Of a DNA stretch of 26,083 nt, positions 1 to 7,545 are shown in pieces. The stretch comes from Smittium mucronatum (lineage: Eukaryota; Kickxellomycota; Harpellomycetes; Harpellales; Legeriomycetaceae): positions 1 through 26,083 of the forward strand of contig LSSL01000077.1 of NCBI GenBank assembly GCA_001953115.1, in the 5' to 3' direction. Made by a program: the position numbers and the translations under genes. The notes under the pieces were generated by a model. It made no database searches. It worked only from the letters and a program-made list of their open reading frames with translations, and was not told the DNA's origin. Position 1 is the stretch's first letter, and each line of letters starts with the position of its first letter.

Positions 1-124
1 GGCACATAGAGCGGAGGCTACAAACGTCCATAGAGAAAAAATTTAATTCAGATTCTTTTAGTAAAAATTCAAACAAAAGAATAGTTATTTAGCATTATAA
101 ATGATTGAGTAATATATTTTGAGC
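1..124. other. Left flank of the ribozyme element, no gene seen
   Basis: The first 40 bases are relatively G+C-rich; the rest is ordinary AT-rich sequence. I recognise no coding or RNA feature. It may be the interrupted left part of the degenerate repeat that resumes after 790, but I could not align it convincingly. Confidence 0.4.
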
Positions 125-140
125 ATATATAGCATCATCA
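125..140 (+). repeat. Left target-site duplication of the ribozyme element
   Basis: The 16-mer ATATATAGCATCATCA is repeated without mismatch at 775-790. The bases just outside differ (C124 against T774), so the duplication is bounded. The element between the copies starts exactly at the first paired base of the ribozyme. Part of the 16-mer is simple AT, but the AGCATCATCA portion is specific. Confidence 0.9.
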
Positions 141-219
141 CCCCTAAGAGTGAAATGCCTTGCCGTGGTTTAGGGGCTTAATAGTGTACTTTTCGAAGTA
201 CACTAGACTAAAATTTCAC
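141..219 (+). ncRNA. HDV-like self-cleaving ribozyme
   Basis: The nested double-pseudoknot order of the HDV family is complete. P1 is CCCCTAA 141-147 with TTAGGGG 170-176 (7 bp). P2 is GTGAAAT 150-156 with ATTTCAC 213-219 (7 bp). P3 is GCC 157-159 with GGT 167-169 (3 bp, one G-U), with a 7-nt L3, 160-166 (UUGCCGU). P4 is AGTGTACTT 183-191 with AAGTACACT 196-204 (9 bp) capped by UUCG; U182-A205 can extend it. J4/2 is GACUAAA (206-212), which puts a cytosine, C208, at the place of the catalytic C (C75 in genomic HDV), followed by AA. U160 and G165 match the L3 U-G wobble. P1.1 is weak: G162-C177 next to U161-U178. The predicted cut is between 140 and 141. Oddity: position 1 is C paired with G, whereas most family members have G in a G-U wobble. 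Activity is inferred, not shown. Confidence 0.9.
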
Positions 220-702
220 GCAGAGTTGTACTATTCTTGGTTGGGAGTAGTGGAGATAGCGCACAGCAATTCTGAGGACAGAGATTCCAGAGGAGGACCA
301 TCTCGAAACAGGAGGAACCGATCGTTTACCACAGCTGAGACATAGTCAAGTGCACAAGTCCAGCGTTCGACAGTCAGACGGATCTCAGCGTCTAACAGCT
401 ATTTGTAGGAAATCCATGTCGATCAAACCCACGTTTGGGTAGGAGCCTAATTTTATTAATCCTGTTAGAAGTAGGCTCTGACTAGGAGCTCAATAGCTTC
501 AATGAACTGTTGTTCATTGACAAAGAGCTTAATTCATGACTGCACGTAATCTCAGTCATCCAGATTACTTGAAGCAATGCCAGGGGGGGTCTTTCGGTTG
601 GTAGATTGAACCCTTTTCCCGTAGGTACGCAGCCGGTAGTCCGGCAGAGGAGCTTGTTGTAGTTAGGATAATAGTCTTTTCTATACGTCTTTTTCTTTTT
701 TT
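220..702 (+). other. Structured non-coding body of the ribozyme element
   Basis: Dense local pairing: AGACG 376-380 with CGTCT 389-393; ACCCA 427-431 with TGGGT 436-440; GAGCCTA 443-449 with TAGGCTC 472-478; a 9-bp hairpin 499-520 with a TGTT loop; interlocking 7-bp helices 536-568; GCCGG 632-636 with CCGGC 641-645. T runs follow at 677-680, 690-694 and 696-702. The open frame at 160-345 starts at TTG inside the ribozyme and is not taken as a gene. I compared the body with what I recall of 5S, 7SL/SRP, U-snRNA, RNase P and MRP RNAs and large-rRNA domains and recognised none. It may derive from an unfamiliar cellular RNA. Confidence 0.6.
248..259 (+). promoter_or_regulatory. Possible pol III A-box-like motif
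   Basis: TAGTGGAGATAG fits the 12-nt form of the A-box pattern TRGYNNARNNNG. GATCAAACC at 421-429 fits the B-box pattern GWTCRANNC. The about 160-bp spacing is long, and T runs from 677 would stop pol III before the element's 3' end. A match of this length can arise by chance. Confidence 0.2.
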
Positions 703-774
703 CAAATTTTTTTAGTATAGTTTTTAATGACGTTATCTTACAATAAAATTCCGTGATACAAAAAATAATAATAT

Positions 775-790
775 ATATATAGCATCATCA
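775..790 (+). repeat. Right target-site duplication of the ribozyme element
   Basis: Perfect copy of the 16-mer at 125-140, directly after the A-rich end of the element. The sequence then runs on into the degenerate tandem repeat, which suggests the element landed in or beside that array. Confidence 0.9.
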
Positions 791-807
791 ACCAATTAAA
801 GAGATAA

Positions 808-1300
808 ATGAAAAAATCTCTTCTTGCAGAAAAAGTAGCAATTTTTCTCTGTGGTATTGGGTCATAAATCTACAGTTTTTGACCATTATTAGTAGCTGTG
901 AACACGGCTCTATAGCTTTGGTCAGTGAAAAAGATACTTCCTGTCCATTAAAAGCCACTTTTTTCAAACTAATTATTGGGCTAAGAGGCGTCTATTTTTG
1001 ACCAATATCAACGGTTTAAAATTAAATCCTATAGCTGAGGTCGAGAAAAACGAAACTTCCTGCCCAAAAAGATCCATAGTTTAATCAGTAATATTGATCT
1101 ACAAGGTGGTTATTTTCGACCAATATTTTTTCATAGAAACCTATATTTATAACTTTGGTCAAGAAAAATGGCACTTGCTGTCCAAAAAGTGATCTTACAA
1201 TAAAATTCCGTGATACAAAAAAAAGAGTAACAGTCCAAAAAGTGGCCATTTTATCCGAATAAAATGGGGTTTTGGCTAGGTGAAAATCTCATCCCATAGT
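808..1300 (+). repeat. Degenerate tandem repeat, period about 119 bp
   Basis: Recurring landmarks: TTTTTGACCATTATT-like blocks with GACC at 881, 1000 and 1118; CTATAGCTTTGGTCA-like blocks about 30-50 bases later; then ACTTCCTGTCCAAAAAG-like blocks. Spacing is 119 and 118 bases. A partial unit lies before 881, and another continues after 1233 until similarity fades near 1300. Units are clearly diverged. No coding potential. A small retroelement fragment (1192-1232) interrupts the third unit. Confidence 0.75.
1192..1232 (+). mobile_element. 41-bp 5'-truncated copy of the ribozyme element
   Basis: Positions 1192-1222 are identical to 735-765 in the full-length copy, followed by a few A-rich bases. 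The insert is flanked by perfect 12-bp direct repeats, GTCCAAAAAGTG at 1180-1191 and 1233-1244. Removing the insert and one duplication restores a continuous tandem-repeat unit, which independently confirms the insertion. Confidence 0.85.
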
Positions 1301-1829
1301 TTTTTAGCTTATAAATAATCATGGTTTTATTGCATAATACACCAATTAGGTATGGATAAAAATTCTATTATCTTTGCCAAAATCAATTTTTTTTATGCAG
1401 AAATTCGGTCCCTGAAAGGGTTAAATACATTTAGGTTTCTAAACCCAATATGAACCTTAGTATAGTGCCAAGTTTATCGATTAAATACTATTTCATAAGT
1501 CTAAAAATAAATCCTGTTAGCATTTCACTAAGTTTTTTTGCAAATTTTTAGCTGAGTATTTTAAAATATTTTTTCAAGGAGAATATACACAGATATAAGG
1601 ATTTAGGATTTAAAAAAGTAATTTGATTTAAAATTATAGTCTTTTCCATCTTATTGAAGTCTTACTTTAGATATCTTTTATATATATTCTTTCAAGTTAA
1701 AAAGTATATAAGTATAGTTCAAGAACTAGGCTTATGAATTTTTTGACCAAACCTGTAATTCAATGGGAAGCTAAGTATGCTCATAATTTGAATAAAAATA
1801 ATAGTCATTTTATTACCAGTTTTCTATTG
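1301..1829. other. Non-coding AT-rich spacer
   Basis: No gene, RNA or clear repeat seen. All frames are broken by frequent stops. Confidence 0.5.
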
Positions 1830-2102
1830 CAGGGTTTTTCATATCAATAGACCCTTTTTTTCATTCCAATAGACCTTTTTTTCTAGACCTGTGGGGTCAT
1901 TCTTATAATCAATAAGTCGCTTTCACATATGAACTTTAGTTATGTAAACATCGGTTAAAATTTATTGTTCTTAGATATCATCAGTTTTTTTATTTTGATT
2001 GGTATAAATAATTATTCAGTCCAATAATAACTCTTTGATATTTTCATCAAAAAAATAACCCCGTAAATCTAAAAAAAGGTTCTATTGCTATGAAAACCCC
2101 TG
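1830..2102 (+). mobile_element. Foldback MITE, copy A
   Basis: The left end CAGGGTTTTTCATATCAATA and the reverse complement of the right end CAGGGGTTTTCATAGCAATA form an inverted repeat of about 32 bp, and weaker pairing continues inward through the AGACCTGTGGGGTCATT block. The left arm has two copies of a subterminal unit (CAATAGACC plus a T tract plus CATTC); the right arm has one. A copy about 80% identical by eye lies at 19297-19595 in the same orientation. No ORF; no clear target-site duplication. CAGGG ends are reminiscent of hAT-type elements, but without an 8-bp duplication I do not assign a superfamily. Confidence 0.8.
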
Positions 2103-4038
2103 TAATCGAGCTCATATCTATTGGAAAATATGCATAAATAGTTATTTATGTTTTAAGCTGCAGTAAATTTATTTCTCTATGGGGATGTTTTTTTTGACGC
2201 AAAATTTATTTTTAAACTCGATAAAAATGAATTAATACACTAATAAAAAGTTTTAAAAAAAGTTGAAATTTTTCGAAAAAGCTTCATACCAAATTCCGCT
2301 CAGTCCCATTAAGGGGTTCTTTTATTGCACTTCTATATTCGGGAAACTAAAATTTTAGCGTTTTATTGTTTAATGAGATATTTCTTATAATATTGGGAGG
2401 GAGGGGGTTAAGATTTTAAATTTTTTTTCTCTCATTCTTATGAATTCTTAATTTTAATAAAGTCGTTAAATTCAAACCTTGGAGCTTACAATAAAAAAAA
2501 CGGTAATAAATCAAATAAATTCAAAAATAAACCTGATGAAAGATTTATCTTTAAAATATACACCTGTGTAGGAGATATAGTGGTATTAAAACAAAGAGTT
2601 AAATAGGAAAATTAACTTATTATTTATAAATATTTTTGAAAAAATAAATCTCAACTTTCCTAGAAAATTGATCCAAAAGGGATGTTTGATAAACTGATAT
2701 GGCCCTGCCCATAGCTTTGAATGAATCACCTTTTTTTGAGATCTATTAAAATTTCAAATCACAATTATCAATATGGTGGACTAAAAATCTAAATAAATAA
2801 ATAACATCTAAAAAAATGTGATTTCAAATGATTAAAGACAAATACAGGGGGTTTAAATTCATTATATTTTAATATTTCAAATAAATATAAGAACCTGAAA
2901 TTGTGGTAAAGATTATTTGGTTTGGAGCTGCATTAAAGATCATATTGGTTTTAGATAAATATATTTAAACCAATATATTGCGCAGTAAATCAATTATATC
3001 TGATGTTTGGGTAATTATTGCAATTTTTTCTTTAACATTGGGAATTTAATCCTTTTTTTGGGAGAGTATTAATGAAGAGGGCGTTTTATAGTTTACACTT
3101 TCAGCGAAAATTCCAAAACATTATTTTTTATCCAATTTAAGTGAAATTTATGATAAAAAAAATTAAGTTGCGCTATTTGCCATTCAAATTTCTAATTAAG
3201 GTATTGGAAAAATGAAAAATTCTTTTTTTTTGTTCAATAGAAATTACTAAATTTAACTTAGCAAACTCATTGCGTAAATTTATAGAATGAACTAACCAGT
3301 AAAAGTGATATGCAACAAATGTCCCCCTCATAAAGAATCCCCCATTTGCTAATTATAAGATCGCGCTAATTTATTTTGACTACTATAAAAATTATTTTGA
3401 AATCTAACTATTTTTTAAAAAAGTTTCAAAAATTAGGATATCATTGCATTTTAACCAAAATCCATCGTATTCATTATTTATTTATTACATTTTTTTACTG
3501 GAAATTTCTATTAAAGTAAACGAAAAATTAGAAAGCCTTCTTTACATTTACTGGATTTCCACACTACTTCAAGTGGAAAGCCAGAGAATACAAATATGGT
3601 AAAATGATGGAGATTTTTATTTTAAGGATCACTAATGATTTAAATAGATCAGATAATAACAGGTAGCTATACCTAGAAGTTTGTTTAGAAAGGTTATTTT
3701 TCAAAAAATGGAAAATTTTCTCTTCTGTCTATTATGTTAATTTTTATAATATAAAACTATCTCATTAAATGATATAGTTTTCAAAAAGGTGATAGATGCG
3801 TCTAATTAGGTCTAAATTTGTTTTTATTTGCTATATTTAATATTTCAAATGCAAGGAAATAAATTATTATGTTCGAAATCTCTACTAAGAAGTAATTTTT
3901 TAAAAGAAAAATTAAGCCAGTTTGTAATCAAAGGAAAATAAATTAATCTAAAACCGAATAATTAAAGCAGACAATGGATTATTATAGATCCTAATAATTC
4001 ACATAGATTAAATTTATATGAGGATAGAATATTAATAT
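2103..4038. other. Non-coding AT-rich region downstream of the first transporter
   Basis: No gene seen on either strand. It holds a G-rich run at 2395-2407 (GGGAGGGAGGGGG) and a strong hairpin at 3551-3584, listed separately. The part nearest 4038 is the 3' flank of the transporter; I see no clear AATAAA signal close to its stop. Confidence 0.5.
3551..3584. other. Strong hairpin downstream of the first transporter
   Basis: CTGG-A-TTTCCAC (3551-3562) pairs with GTGGAAA-G-CCAG (3573-3584): 11 pairs around a single A/G mismatch, with a 10-nt loop. It is more G+C-rich than its surroundings. It lies about 450 bases past the transporter stop, so a role as a transcript-end structure is only a guess. 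Confidence 0.5.
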
Positions 4039-5544
4039 TCAAAGTGAGAACTCTGTAGATAATTGCTCAAATGATTTGCCCTTTGTTTCTGGAAGATAAT
4101 AATAAAAAAATGGGCCAAATACAGTTAACGTTGCCATAAACAAACAAAAGACATAGTTTCCGAAAGACCTTTGAAGAGATAGGAAAGTTGATCCAACAAT
4201 AAAAACAAAAATCCAATTCGAAGCTATTGAAATGGAATTCCCCACTGCTATAGCCCTTGTATCAAAAATCTCTGTAGAAATCAGAAAAGGTAGTGGTCCC
4301 AGACCTAAAGCAAAGGAAATGATGGATAGAAATATTGATGTAGCCGACAAATAGTCGAATTTATATACCAAAGATATTGTTAACATCCCTAAACTTAGGA
4401 ACATAGATATCATTGAAAAAAATAGTAACTTCTTCCTGCCAACTTTGTCAATAACTGAAGCTGATACGATTGTAGAAGTGAAAAAAATCAAACCACCTAG
4501 AATAGTCAGCAATGAGCTTGTGGATTTTGTGAAGATCTTATTGAAGATCTCGAAGGAAAAAAAAAAGATTGTATTTATTCCAGAAAGTTGTTGAGCCATT
4601 TGCAAAAGAAATACCAAAATAATGGGTTGACGATATTTTTTAACTCTTAGGATTGAAATAAGGTTAAGTTTCTGTTCTATTCCTTCAATTTCGTTGATAT
4701 TCTCAATTTGCTCTACATTTCTGTTCAGATAAGAACGCGGTTCAATTCCGTTTTGGATGCATCCATTATTTTCCCTCTCACATATCCATGAATCATATTC
4801 ATCTTCAACATTATTTTTACCCCTTAATTTACGAAGAGAAAATTTTGATTCTTCCTCCTGAGCCTTTTCACATAAATATTTAGGGCTCTCAACAATATAG
4901 AATAAAAATATTCCGTTGAGAAAACTTATGCATATTCCAGTACCTAAAACAACTCTCCATCCTTTTCCTGTGTTTAAAAAGTAACCTATGAGTTGAGAAA
5001 TGAAAATTCCTAAGGATAGGCTCAAAGCAAAAAACATATTCAAAAACCCTCTAGATTCAAGTGGTGCTATTTCGGTCAGGTACATTGGGACAATTACAAA
5101 TCCGATTCCTGCACCGATTCCTGATATTAACCTTCCCAATACAAGCATAAAAGGCGAGAAAGATATTGCTTCAAAAATGGATCCAACAAACAAAATTGCG
5201 CTGTTCAAGATCAAAGACTTTTTTCTACCTAACGAATCTGTCAATTTACTAGAAAAAATTGAGCCTACAAGCCCACCAATAGCTAGAACTGATGTTACAA
5301 ATCCAAAATAAAAATCAGACATTGGTAGACATAATGGAAGTTCAAATGTCACTTTTATTCCTTCTCCTTTGTTACAACTTGTTATGGAATCCTTGATGTT
5401 GTTTAACTCTGCCAGTTTATAACCAATGATGAAAGAACCTAATGATGCTATAAATCCACAATATATGCAGAAAAAAGTAATTTCGTTTTTTTGTCGCTGG
5501 CTGTAATTGTCGGATAGATTAAATATTTGAGTCTCAGATATCAT
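4039..5544 (-). CDS. MFS sugar transporter (GLUT/HXT-like), paralogue 1
   Basis: A complete intronless 501-residue protein of typical SLC2-family length, ATG to TGA. About 12 membrane segments are visible (near residues 24-45, 77-98, 110-128, 131-152, 165-190, 197-217, 307-334, 344-364, 371-393, 400-424, 436-456 and 463-484), with a long charged loop at 221-305. Family motifs: DSLGRKK (103-109), GRLISGIGAGIG (137-148), YLTEIAPLESRG (155-166), VESPKYL (218-224), QQLSGIN (318-324), DKVGRKK (366-372), a GPLPF block (416-420) and PETKG (485-489). GYKLAELN (41-48) and RGKNNVEDEYDSW (241-253) point to the fungal YBR241C-like branch. The Trp of the GPxPW block in mammalian GLUTs is Phe420 here, and the Asn in GLUT1 SNWTSN is Val. 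Probably passive or proton-coupled hexose transport at the plasma or an internal membrane; substrate unknown. Confidence 0.95.
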   Translation of the reverse strand: MISETQIFNLSDNYSQRQKNEITFFCIYCGFIASLGSFIIGYKLAELNNIKDSITSCNKGEGIKVTFELPLCLPMSDFYFGFVTSVLAIGGLVGSIFSSKLTDSLGRKKSLILNSAILFVGSIFEAISFSPFMLVLGRLISGIGAGIGFVIVPMYLTEIAPLESRGFLNMFFALSLSLGIFISQLIGYFLNTGKGWRVVLGTGICISFLNGIFLFYIVESPKYLCEKAQEEESKFSLRKLRGKNNVEDEYDSWICERENNGCIQNGIEPRSYLNRNVEQIENINEIEGIEQKLNLISILRVKKYRQPIILVFLLQMAQQLSGINTIFFFSFEIFNKIFTKSTSSLLTILGGLIFFTSTIVSASVIDKVGRKKLLFFSMISMFLSLGMLTISLVYKFDYLSATSIFLSIISFALGLGPLPFLISTEIFDTRAIAVGNSISIASNWIFVFIVGSTFLSLQRSFGNYVFCLFMATLTVFGPFFYYYLPETKGKSFEQLSTEFSL

Positions 5545-7545
5545 TTTTCCTCTGAAAAGAATCAGCTTTCGAAGTTGATAGAGAATTTAAGATTCTTTCT
5601 TTACAGTTTTCGGTTATCTGTTCTAATCTAGTAAATAGCTGTAAAAAAATTAATAGCACAGTATTTAGTGATTATATTCCTAGAGGCTATGTGTATTTGG
5701 TTACTGGGTATTATATACTTGAACATTTAGCTCTTCTTTTTCTTAAATTTTTAAATTTAGTTATTTTTGTTATGGGTGGTATTATTTTTTTGGTTGTTAG
5801 ATCAACTATTACGCCTTTTAAACAGGGAATTCTTATTTATCAGAAATATAAAAAAATCAATTTTAATAAACTTGAGTGAGTAAAACAATCTGATCATCAA
5901 GAATTAAGTCCTATTATCCATAAAAATTGTTATTAATATACAGTTTTTGTAAAAATAGGCAATAAAAATTCCAAGAGAACCTAGAGCCTTTACAAAAACT
6001 TTTACATTAGAACCTAAACTTCTATTCAATTCCAGTAAGATATAGATCTACTAGATTTTCATTTCATTCGTCATTTCTTTGTGGGCCAGCCCTGCAAAAG
6101 CTGCGCTTAATTTTCCATCAATTCAAAATTTAATTTCAAACACGCTATTATAATTGGATTTATTTTGTATATCGCTAACCCTTTCAAGAGATAAATTTGC
6201 AAAAGCGCCTGTCAATTTAATTCCTTAATACAAAAAAAAATGCTTGTCAATTTTCGACTAATATAAATACCTAATTTTTAAGTTAATAATTGGGTTAATT
6301 ATGTCTAATCAAATATAAGATCATCATGATTTTAACTTTGAAGGGGCTAATCATTTATTGATATATTTTTTTTTGATCTCTATTAATCGTGAAAGATTGA
6401 TTATTTGGCCTTAATGGGCTGGTTGTGAGGAAATGAAACTCAATATTATAGCTTATTTTATTTTCATTAATTTGAAATTTTTATCTAAACTTTTCCGTTC
6501 CCGTAATTATTTTTCCCCGAGTTTGGTTTTTTTTATTGTTTTCTATTCGACGAAACGTCAAATACAAAAATTACAAATGTGTATAAGGATTAATATTTTT
6601 TTATCGTGGGGTTTGGAAGTGTTAAGATAAAAATTTACTTTAAAACTCGATACTTGAATATCTCACTTATGTATTTTCAAATCCTGCTTATAGTTGGTTA
6701 ATATCTTATTCTTAAGAATTAAATCATACTTCTCAAATGGAGAACTAAGTATTTTTTTATACTAAAAAGGATTAAAAGTAATTTAAAATTTTATGCGGAG
6801 AGTTCTAATTAACCCAATAAGGGCCAAAAAAATTGTGTGCCCCAATATGATTATGTTAAATGAGCCAATTTTGAAATACCTTTAGTCAGCCAATTGATTA
6901 TACGCTTATCTATTTTATTAATAAATCAGTTTATATATTTTCGATAGACTATGGTGAAATTGAGCCCGCATACTGTTAAATTTTAATATTAGTTTTTTTA
7001 AAATTAAAAATTAAAAATAAATTTATATGAAACACATGTTTTAGATTCACTTTGCATTAAAGTACTTATGAATTTATCTTTAATTATCTATTCAGCTGGA
7101 GAAATGTCCTAAAAACAGTAATTGAAATCTATTGGGTAAAAAAAATTGAATCCCAAAATATACTTACTATTGGAATTTTTTTGGAATTTTTTTTTTAAAT
7201 TTTTATTGCCTTATTGGTGGTTTATAATCCTATATATCCTATGGTGTAAAAATTAGTTGAGGTTTGAAAAAGAATTTCTCTCATGCTATACCTGTATTTG
7301 ATCAATTTAATTTTGGTCCATAAATTAGTTTTCATGTTTCTATAAAATTTAATAAATATTCAATACATAAATTTTACCAATCCAAAATTTAAATTTGGTA
7401 AAATTTTTCACAAATTGAATTTTACGAGAACCTAGTATCTCTTTCAAAAAAAAAAGTTTAAATTCGTTATCCATTTTCAGGATTGAACAGAATAAGTACC
7501 AGCATATAGAAAACCGAAAACAAGTATTATTTGAAGTTTGAAGGA
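5545..7545. other. 2-kb spacer between the transporter genes
   Basis: The right part is the 3' flank of paralogue 2; the left part is the upstream region of paralogue 1. A 62-codon frame at 5691-5879 starts only at GTG, and a 65-codon frame from ATG at 6433 has no recognisable features. Two short G+C-richer blocks share GCAAAAGC followed by AATTTxxTTCC-like sequence (about 6094-6120 and 6198-6225). No promoter element could be assigned. Confidence 0.5.

Larger units (their letters stand above)
141..774 (+). mobile_element. 634-bp non-autonomous retroelement with a 5' HDV-like ribozyme
   Basis: The element is defined by perfect 16-bp flanking duplications and a sharp composition change: roughly half G+C across 141-660, against about a fifth outside. 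In order it has an HDV-like ribozyme (141-219), a structured non-coding body (220 to about 660), T-rich runs (677-702) and an A-rich 3' end. The last about 30 bases before the tail (735-765) recur, 5'-truncated, at 1192-1222, and a shorter diverged version lies on the minus strand at 13523-13550. Variable-length duplications plus 5' truncation with a constant 3' end are the marks of target-primed reverse transcription by a LINE-type enzyme. There is no convincing ORF, so it would depend on a partner in trans. In layout it resembles the short trypanosome elements that carry a 5' HDV-like ribozyme, but I recognise no sequence relationship to them. Confidence 0.88.

Noticed and set aside
141..180. 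CCCCTAA/TTAGGGG as telomeric repeat or telomerase template
   Set aside because: Each occurs once and they pair with each other as helix P1. There is no tandem TTAGGG array.
160..345. 61-codon open frame in the G+C-rich island
   Set aside because: It starts at TTG inside the ribozyme and overlaps the P3-P4 region. The sequence is better explained by RNA structure.
141..660. rRNA, SRP RNA, RNase P or MRP RNA, U-snRNA, or group I intron
   Set aside because: Short resemblances (for example CTCGAAACA to an LSU motif, and ATAGTC stretches to a group I core) are not backed by the surrounding conserved sequence or structure. The duplications and ribozyme favour a mobile element.
2531..2560. Hammerhead-like CTGATGA followed by a 6-bp AAAGAT/ATCTTT hairpin
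   Set aside because: The strand after stem II reads TAAA rather than GAAA, and no flanking stems I and III form. The CTGATGA at about 12548 fails in the same way.
5000..5311. 103-codon plus-strand frame
   Set aside because: Antisense shadow of the well-supported transporter gene on the minus strand.
5691..5879. 62-codon hydrophobic frame between the transporters
   Set aside because: It begins at GTG, not ATG, in T-rich sequence that gives hydrophobic residues by default. No motif recognised.
6433..6630. 65-codon frame with a genuine ATG
   Set aside because: T-rich hydrophobic and basic sequence with no recognisable domain. This length is expected by chance, so transcript evidence would be needed.
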